Source: Georgenia_A wangjunii (lineage in GTDB: Bacteria; Actinomycetota; Actinomycetes; Actinomycetales; Actinomycetaceae). From it: DNA of 64,000 nt. Shown one piece after another: positions 59,079 to 64,000 of this stretch (its first letter is position 1; each line of letters starts with the position of its first letter). The stretch is from assembly GCF_036421915.1 (NCBI RefSeq), contig NZ_JAZGOM010000004.1; one strand, given 5' to 3'. Below the pieces are notes generated by a model. The model was not told the DNA's origin. It worked only from the letters and a program-made list of their open reading frames with translations, and did not search any database. Both the position numbers and the translations under genes were made by a program.

Positions 59079-60155
59079 TCAGGCGCCGGTGCGGGGCGCG
59101 CGCTGGCACCGCGAGCACCAGTAGACCCGGCGCGTCGCCATGTCCGCCTCGCTGACCGGGGTGCCGCACACCCGGCACGGCAGCCCGCCGCGGCGGTAGA
59201 CGTACCAGCGGTCCTCCGGCCCGCCCCGGTCCTCGGGGCGGGTCGTGTCGATGCGCCCGGTCGCGACACCGTCGGCCATGAGGACCTCGAGGTCGGCCCA
59301 CATCTCGCGCAGCTGCGCCGCGGGAACGTTCCGGCCGAGGCGGCGAGGGTGCACCCGCGCCCGGTAGAGCGCCTCGGCCCGGTAGATGTTCCCGACGCCG
59401 GAGATGACCGCCTGGTCCATGAGCAGCTCGCCGACGGCACGGCGGCGGGCGCGCACCGCCGCGACGAAGGCCTCGCCGTCGCCGTCGGGGCGCAACGGGT
59501 CCGGGCCGAGCCGCGCGTGGACGGTGGCCTTCTCCGCCGAGGTGATGACCTCGCACGCCGTCGGCCCGGTGAGGTCGGCGACGCCGTGGCGCCCGACGAG
59601 GCGGACCCGTACCGCCCCGCGCGGCTCGGGCGGCTCGAACTCCTCCGCGGTGGTACCTGCGGCGCCGCCGGACGCGGCCGCGTCGCCGGCCCCCGGGGTG
59701 GTCGCCGCCGGGCCGAGGTCCGGCAAGGGGGTCTCCTCCTCGGCCACGCGCCGGCGCGGCGCACCGATGGCGTGCGGGGCGTGGAAGGTCGCGTCACCGG
59801 CGAACGTCCACGAGCCGTAGAGGCCGAGGTGGACCCGCAGCCAGTGCAGGTCGACCCCGTCGTCAGGACCGTCGTCGCCACCCGGACCGTCGTCGCCCGG
59901 ATCGACGCCGGCACCCGGGAAGGCGTCGTCGGTGGCGCGCTCGCCGCCGTGGCCCGCGGTCTCTTCCTGGGCCGCGCTCGCGAAGCCGAGGAAGAGGTGC
60001 TTGCCGTGGGCGTCCGTGCGCACGAGCCGGCGGCCGTCGAGCAGCGCAGCGCCGGCCGCGAACCGCCCCTGCGGGGAGCTCGCCGCGAGCACCTCGCCAC
60101 CGAAGAGCTCGTCGAACGCGAGCGCGAGGCGGTGGATGGAGTGGCCCTCAGGCAT
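59079..60155 (-). CDS. nei: Formamidopyrimidine/endonuclease VIII-type DNA glycosylase (Nei1-like)
   Basis: Base-excision repair glycosylase/AP lyase of the Fpg/Nei family, 358 residues. It opens MPEGHSIHRLA, placing catalytic Pro2 and Glu3 after Met removal, and resembles mycobacterial Nei1. SPQGRF and AHGKHLFLGF carry conserved basic residues; ISGVGNIYRAEALY is the H2TH region; the zinc finger is CRVCGTPV with CSRC near the end. Two long Gly/Asp/Pro/Ala inserts near residues 75-105 and 125-165 make it about 80 residues longer than typical. It overlaps the ATL gene by eight bases, giving a two-gene repair unit. Confidence 0.93.
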   Translation of the reverse strand: MPEGHSIHRLALAFDELFGGEVLAASSPQGRFAAGAALLDGRRLVRTDAHGKHLFLGFASAAQEETAGHGGERATDDAFPGAGVDPGDDGPGGDDGPDDGVDLHWLRVHLGLYGSWTFAGDATFHAPHAIGAPRRRVAEEETPLPDLGPAATTPGAGDAAASGGAAGTTAEEFEPPEPRGAVRVRLVGRHGVADLTGPTACEVITSAEKATVHARLGPDPLRPDGDGEAFVAAVRARRRAVGELLMDQAVISGVGNIYRAEALYRARVHPRRLGRNVPAAQLREMWADLEVLMADGVATGRIDTTRPEDRGGPEDRWYVYRRGGLPCRVCGTPVSEADMATRRVYWCSRCQRAPRTGA

Positions 60156-60513
60156 CGTGCGCTCCTGCTTCTGAGTCGGTGGCCGGGTCCACCGGGTCGG
60201 TGACCGGGTCCCACACGGCGCGCGCGAGGTCGACGGCGGCGCGGTGGGCGAGGAGCGGCGTGCCCTCACGCGCGTACATCGGCGTGGCCCGTGCCCACAG
60301 GGCGGGCGGGAGCGTCCCGTCGGCGCGGACGACCCGCCACCACGCGACCTCCTGGCCGGACCGGGAGAGCACGGCACCGACGTGCCGGGCGGCGCCGCGG
60401 CCGGTGCGCAGACGGACCGCCTCCGCGATGAGCCCGTACGTCGTGGCGCGCCCCGGGGGCACGTGGGCGGCGGTCTCGAGCACCATCGCGCTCACGCTCC
60501 CGGGCCGCTCCAC
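60148..60513 (-). CDS. Alkyltransferase-like protein (MGMT family, no active-site Cys)
   Basis: A DNA lesion recogniser of the MGMT-fold ATL group, 121 residues. It has VPPGRATTYGLIAEAV and the helix-turn-helix region GAARHVGAVLSRSG. At the position of the methyl-accepting PCHR motif it reads WWRVVRADGTLPP, where tryptophan replaces cysteine as in ATL1 proteins, so it should bind alkylated bases without repairing them and flag them for excision repair. The GTG at 60513 is the most likely start, though the shorter MVLETAAH start is possible. Its stop overlaps the nei start. Confidence 0.9.
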   Translation of the reverse strand: MERPGSVSAMVLETAAHVPPGRATTYGLIAEAVRLRTGRGAARHVGAVLSRSGQEVAWWRVVRADGTLPPALWARATPMYAREGTPLLAHRAAVDLARAVWDPVTDPVDPATDSEAGAHDA

Positions 60514-60643
60514 CGGTCCATCATGGCAGCGCGCCTCCGCGGCGCACGGCCAGGCGGGTCGCACCCCGGGCCCCGCCGCACCGCGCCGTGGGCGCCGCCA
60601 CACTCCTGGGCGACGCCGGTGCGCCGCCTATGATCGGGGGGAC

Positions 60644-61357
60644 ATGAGCAACGAGACCCACGCCCCGGCGGGAGCCCCCGCAGCCGCTGCCGCCGCCGAC
60701 CCGCACGCGTGCGCGCACTGCGACAGCTCCGTCCCCCACTCCCACCGCGACGTCCGCGAGGCCGTCACCACCGCCCGGACCCGCGCCCGGCGCGATGCGC
60801 TCGTACGGGCCGGCGTCGCCGCCGTCCTCCTCGCCGGTGCCCTCGTGGCCGCGGGTACAGCCGTCGGCGCGGGCTGGGCGCTCGTGGTGCTCGCCGTCAC
60901 GGTGGCGGGGTGGGCCCTGAGCACCGCCGTCGGCGTCGTCGTCGCCGGCGCCTACCGGGCGCGGACGTCGGACGCCCGGGCGCTCGTCATCGCCTCGCTG
61001 ACCGCGGCGGCGCTCGCCCCGCTCGTCGCGCTCGCCGTCGCCCTCGTCGGCCCGCGCCACCTCGTCCTCGCGCTCGTCGCGGGGGCGGGGTGGCTCGCGT
61101 GCACGGCGGCGGTCGAGGCCTCGCGCGCCCGCACGTGGCGCACGCTCCTGCTCGAGCCGGGGCGCGAGGGCGAGACGGCGCGGGCACGCGCCGTCTCCGA
61201 GGAGGAGCCTGCGGGCGGTCACGCGCGCTGGTTCGCCACGGGCGTCGTCGTCGGGGCGTTCGTCGTCGCCCTCACCCTCGTGCCGGTGGCCGTCGTCGTC
61301 CTCGTGCCCCTCGCCGTCGTCCTCGCGGCCGTCTCGGCACGCCCGCCCGCGCGGTAA
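60644..61357 (+). CDS. Multi-pass membrane protein, unknown function
   Basis: A 237-residue membrane protein with about six hydrophobic segments, two close pairs (LVRAGVAAVLLAGALVAAG with WALVVLAVTVAGWAL; ALVIASLTAAALAPLVAL with LVLALVAGAGWLACTA) and a final pair near residue 200. The short N-terminal region has a CAHCDSSVPHSH motif that could bind a metal. I do not recognise the family. It has a weak GGGGGG ribosome site and diverges from the ATL-nei pair. Confidence 0.65.
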   Translation: MSNETHAPAGAPAAAAAADPHACAHCDSSVPHSHRDVREAVTTARTRARRDALVRAGVAAVLLAGALVAAGTAVGAGWALVVLAVTVAGWALSTAVGVVVAGAYRARTSDARALVIASLTAAALAPLVALAVALVGPRHLVLALVAGAGWLACTAAVEASRARTWRTLLLEPGREGETARARAVSEEEPAGGHARWFATGVVVGAFVVALTLVPVAVVVLVPLAVVLAAVSARPPAR

Positions 61358-61398
61358 TTCCCTCGCCCGCGCGGCGCCGTCGCTGGCATCCTGCGGGC

Positions 61399-62670
61399 AT
61401 GACGACCTCTCCCCTGCCTGCCGGTTACCGCCTCGCCGAGCTCGACGGCGTCGCCGACCGCGACGCCATCATCGACGTCGACGGCTGGGCCTTCGCGTAC
61501 GAGCTCAGCCCCGAGGACGAACCGGCTCGCGTGTGGGACCTCGAGCCCGGCCGCATCGTCGGCGTCTGGGACGAGCGCGACGCGAGCGCCCCGCGCCTCG
61601 CGGCCCTCCACGCCTCCTACGCGTTCTCCCTGCCGGTCCCCGGCGGGGCGCGGCTCCCGACGGCGGGGCTGACGTGGGTGGGCGTGCACCCCGGGCACCG
61701 CCGGCGCGGCATCGCTCGCGCCATGCTCACCGCGCACCTCGAGCGCTCGCTCGCCCGCGGGGAGGTCCTCTCCGCGCTCAACGCCGCCGAGACCGGCATC
61801 TACGGCCGGTACGGCTACGGGGTGGCGACGCACGCCGTCAAGCTCACGCTGAGCCGCGGCGCCGAGCTGCGCGACGTCGAGGGCAGCGACGCGCTCCTCG
61901 TCGACCTCGACTCCTTCGACCCGGCGGTCCGCCTCGACGTCGTCGAGCGCGTCCACACCGCCGTCGACCGTCCGGGCTGGATAACGCGGGACACGGACGC
62001 CCTGCGGGCCTCGCACCTGACCGACTGGCCCTCGGCGCGCAAGGACACCGAGCGGCTGCGCATCGCCGTCGTGCGCACGAGCGAGGGAGAGCCGCGCGCG
62101 TACGCCGTCTTCCGCCGCCGGGAGAAGTGGTCCGCGGCGAACGCCCCGGAGGGTCTGGTCCGCGTCCGCGAGGCGGTCGCGCTCGACGCCCCCGCGGCGC
62201 GCGCCCTGTGGGGCACGCTCACCGACCTCGACCTCATGGCCACGATCGAGACGAACGCCCTCGTGCCCGACGACGCGCTCGTCCACCTCCTCACCGACCT
62301 GCGTGGGGTGCGGCTGACGGCGCTCGACGACGTGTGGGTGCGGATCCTCGACGTGCCGGGCGCCCTCGCTGCGCGGCGCTACCAGGCGGACCTCGACGTC
62401 GTCCTCGACGTGCGGGACGACCAGCTGCCGGCCAACGCCGGGCGCTGGCACGTGCGCGGAGGGTGGGAGGCCGCGAGCGCCGAGAGGACCGAGGCGCCGG
62501 CGCACCTGGCGCTCGACGTCGCCGACCTGGCCTCCGCCTACCTCGGCGGGACGTCGCTCGCGGCGCTGGCAGGAGCCGGGCGGGTGCGCGAGCTCGTGCC
62601 GGGCGCGCTGGCGCGGGCCTCGGCCGCCTTCGGCTGGCCGGTCGCGCCCGGGACGAGCTGGGGGTTCTAG
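61399..62670 (+). CDS. GNAT N-acetyltransferase of the Eis family
   Basis: An acetyl-CoA-dependent acetyltransferase of the enhanced intracellular survival (Eis) family, 423 residues. The first GNAT domain has the CoA-binding segment WVGVHPGHRRRGIARAML near residue 95 and the catalytic tyrosine region ETGIYGRYGYGVA. A second, degenerate GNAT-like domain and a C-terminal SCP2-like domain (AHLALDVADLASAYLGG) follow. The chain ends TSWGF, and the C-terminal carboxylate is catalytic in this family. Some homologues acetylate aminoglycosides, but the native role here is unknown. It follows the membrane gene after 41 bases. Confidence 0.92.
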   Translation: MTTSPLPAGYRLAELDGVADRDAIIDVDGWAFAYELSPEDEPARVWDLEPGRIVGVWDERDASAPRLAALHASYAFSLPVPGGARLPTAGLTWVGVHPGHRRRGIARAMLTAHLERSLARGEVLSALNAAETGIYGRYGYGVATHAVKLTLSRGAELRDVEGSDALLVDLDSFDPAVRLDVVERVHTAVDRPGWITRDTDALRASHLTDWPSARKDTERLRIAVVRTSEGEPRAYAVFRRREKWSAANAPEGLVRVREAVALDAPAARALWGTLTDLDLMATIETNALVPDDALVHLLTDLRGVRLTALDDVWVRILDVPGALAARRYQADLDVVLDVRDDQLPANAGRWHVRGGWEAASAERTEAPAHLALDVADLASAYLGGTSLAALAGAGRVRELVPGALARASAAFGWPVAPGTSWGF

Positions 62671-62713
62671 GGCTGGGGTTCCGGGGCTGAGGACGTAGGG
62701 CCCGTCTGCGGTC

Positions 62714-63160
62714 CTAGAGCCCGGCCTCGTACGCGGCGAGCTGGTCGATGCGGCGCTGGTGGCGCTCGTCGCCCGAGAACGGCTCGGCGAGGAAGGTCTC
62801 GACGAGCGCGATGGCCTCATCGACCGAGTGCTGGCGCGCGCCGAGCGCGATGACGTTGGCGTCGTTGTGGGTGCGGGCGAGGGCGGCGGTCTCCGTGCTC
62901 CACGCGAGCGCCGCGCGCACGCCCATGACCTTGTTCGCCGCCATCTGCTCGCCGTTGCCCGAGCCACCGATGACGATCCCGAGCGAGCCGGGCTCGGCGA
63001 CGACCGCCTCGCCGGCGTCGAAGCAGAACTCGGGGTAGTCGTCGTCCGCGTCGTAGGCCTCCGCGCCGTGGTCGACGACGTCGTGGTCGGCGGCGAGGTG
63101 CTCGACGAGGGCGGCCTTGAGCTCGAACCCGGCGTGGTCGGCGGCGATGTGGATGCGCAT
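62714..63160 (-). CDS. rpiB: Ribose-5-phosphate isomerase B
   Basis: Interconverts ribose-5-phosphate and ribulose-5-phosphate in the pentose phosphate pathway, 148 residues. It has the N-terminal IHIAADHAGFELKAALVEHL, the phosphate loop VIGGSGNGEQMAANK with no cysteine (as in the mycobacterial enzyme, where Glu replaces it as base), and RTHNDANVIALGARQ with the conserved histidine. In mycobacteria rpiB sits directly next to nei1; here they are separated by about 2.6 kb and two genes. It converges on the Eis-type gene. Confidence 0.95.
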   Translation of the reverse strand: MRIHIAADHAGFELKAALVEHLAADHDVVDHGAEAYDADDDYPEFCFDAGEAVVAEPGSLGIVIGGSGNGEQMAANKVMGVRAALAWSTETAALARTHNDANVIALGARQHSVDEAIALVETFLAEPFSGDERHQRRIDQLAAYEAGL

Positions 63161-63328
63161 GGGACCTATCCTGCCGTGCCCGGCGCGTGCGTGGGGTCAC
63201 TGCCCGCTCCCGGCGCGGCACGTCGTCGGGCGCCCAGGGCCTCGGGCGCACGCCGCGCCCCGCCGTCGTCGCGCCGAGCGCCCCCTCCGAGCGGCGCCCC
63301 GCGGGGGTGAACGCGTATGTTTCGGGGC

Positions 63329-64000
63329 ATGACCACGAGCGACAACGAGACAGCCGTGCCCGCCGCGCTGAGCGCGGCCGAGGCCATGGACCACAGCGTC
63401 CGCCCGCAGGACGACCTCTACCGGTTCATCAACGGGACCTACCTCCGCGAGCACGAGATCCCCGGTGACCGCGCCCGCGACGGCGCCTTCATGGTGCTGC
63501 GCGACCTCTCCGAGGAGCGCGTGCGGGACATCATCACCGAGGCCGCCGAGAACCCGACCGGGTCCCCCGAGGCACAGAAGATCGGCGACCTCTACTCCTC
63601 CTTCATGGCCACGGAGCGGATCGAGGCCCTCGGCACCGGGCCGCTGCGCCCGGACCTCGACCTCCTCACCGCCGCGCTCGACAAGGACGCCCTCACCCGG
63701 GCGATGGGCGCGCTGCAGCTGACCGGCGTCGGCGGCGGCGTCGGCCTCTTCGTCGACACCGACTTCAACGACCCCGAGCGGTACAGCGTGTTCCTGTGGC
63801 AGTCGGGCCTGGGCCTGCCGGACGAGTCGTACTACCGCGAGGACACCCACTCCGAGACCCGCACCGCCTACGTCGCGCACGTGGCGGCGATGCTCGCGCT
63901 CAGCGGGCTCGTCACCGAGGACGAGGCGATGGGCGCCGCGGAGCGCGTCATGCGCGTGGAGACGACGCTCGCCGGCGCCCACTGGGACCGGGTCAAGAGC
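63329..64000 (+). CDS. M13 family zinc metallopeptidase (partial)
   Basis: Start of an M13 (neprilysin/PepO-type) oligopeptidase; 224 codons are visible and the gene runs off the window, so the HExxH zinc motif is not seen. The N-terminal domain matches the family: SVRPQDDLYRFINGTYL, RARDGAFMVLRDLSEERV, KIGDLYSSFMATERIE, NDPERYSVFLWQSGLGLPD and ESYYRE. No signal peptide is present, fitting the cytosolic actinobacterial form. The start at ATG 63329 is clear. It diverges from rpiB with about 170 bases between starts. Confidence 0.93.
   Translation, partial: MTTSDNETAVPAALSAAEAMDHSVRPQDDLYRFINGTYLREHEIPGDRARDGAFMVLRDLSEERVRDIITEAAENPTGSPEAQKIGDLYSSFMATERIEALGTGPLRPDLDLLTAALDKDALTRAMGALQLTGVGGGVGLFVDTDFNDPERYSVFLWQSGLGLPDESYYREDTHSETRTAYVAHVAAMLALSGLVTEDEAMGAAERVMRVETTLAGAHWDRVKS

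Noticed and set aside
1..64000. CRISPR array, prophage, insertion sequence or integrase
   Set aside because: No regularly spaced repeats, transposase, integrase or phage genes were seen; the 20-28 kb patch has no visible mobility gene.

Overview
The window is very GC-rich, gene-dense DNA from an actinomycete, most likely order Micrococcales (Cellulomonas/Georgenia/Jonesia-like). The grounds are the GTG starts, the folC-DUF4233-ndk order, a translational T-box ahead of an archaeal/eukaryal-type ileS, the tig-clpP1-clpP2-clpX locus, an F420-0 uptake cassette next to a lone cofE, and an Nei1/RpiB neighbourhood resembling that of mycobacteria. The genus is inferred, not shown.

Region 1 (1-14.3 kb, minus strand) is one long directon. 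A T-box leader is followed by ileS, folC, dhaK, dhaL, dhaM-HPr, a HAD phosphatase, DUF4233, ndk, smc, a small membrane protein and ftsY (3' end outside the window). Several junctions are 4-base ATGA/GTGA overlaps. The dhaKLM block and HAD gene sit between folC and its usual partner DUF4233. Region 2 (14.4-20.05 kb) holds a PepSY lipoprotein, an SDR, proC and a three-gene ABC importer proposed to take up F420-0. Region 3 (20.2-28.1 kb) is an accessory patch of unrelated single genes: a lipoprotein, two alpha/beta-hydrolase proteins (one fused to a nucleotidyl cyclase), a methyltransferase, two tandem DHFR-like reductases, a degenerate HNH-like protein, an APH-like kinase, a decayed S51 peptidase and a possibly frameshifted small gene. 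Region 4 (28.1-30 kb) resumes F420 metabolism with cofE and an F420-dependent LLM oxidoreductase.

Region 5 (30.2-35.3 kb) encodes a type-2-like valyl-tRNA synthetase, a long-chain acyl-CoA ligase and chorismate mutase. Region 6 (35.4-46.9 kb) is a complete assimilatory nitrate system: sirohydrochlorin chelatase and nirD diverge from nirB, cobA, a uroporphyrinogen-III synthase/winged-helix fusion, narK, nitrate reductase and its electron-transfer flavoprotein. Both starts of this system carry 11-bp phased GlnR-like half-sites. Region 7 (47-53.5 kb) has a Balon/Rv2629-type ribosome hibernation factor candidate, clpX, clpP2, clpP1, tig, tRNA-Pro, tRNA-Gly and rpmF. Region 8 (53.7-64 kb) has an IMPACT protein, a hydrolase, a membrane protein, a cysteine-codon leader peptide ahead of cysK-cysE, a ScyD/ScyE-type secreted protein, Nei1 and an alkyltransferase-like protein, a membrane protein, an Eis-type acetyltransferase, rpiB and the start of an M13 metallopeptidase.

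The main findings are the F420-0 salvage set split by the accessory patch, the cysteine leader peptide, the ileS T-box, the Balon homologue, the paired GlnR-like sites, the nitrate-cluster HemD-winged-helix regulator candidate, and a 24-bp intergenic repeat found near both ends of the F420 region. No CRISPR array, intact insertion sequence, prophage or replication origin was seen.
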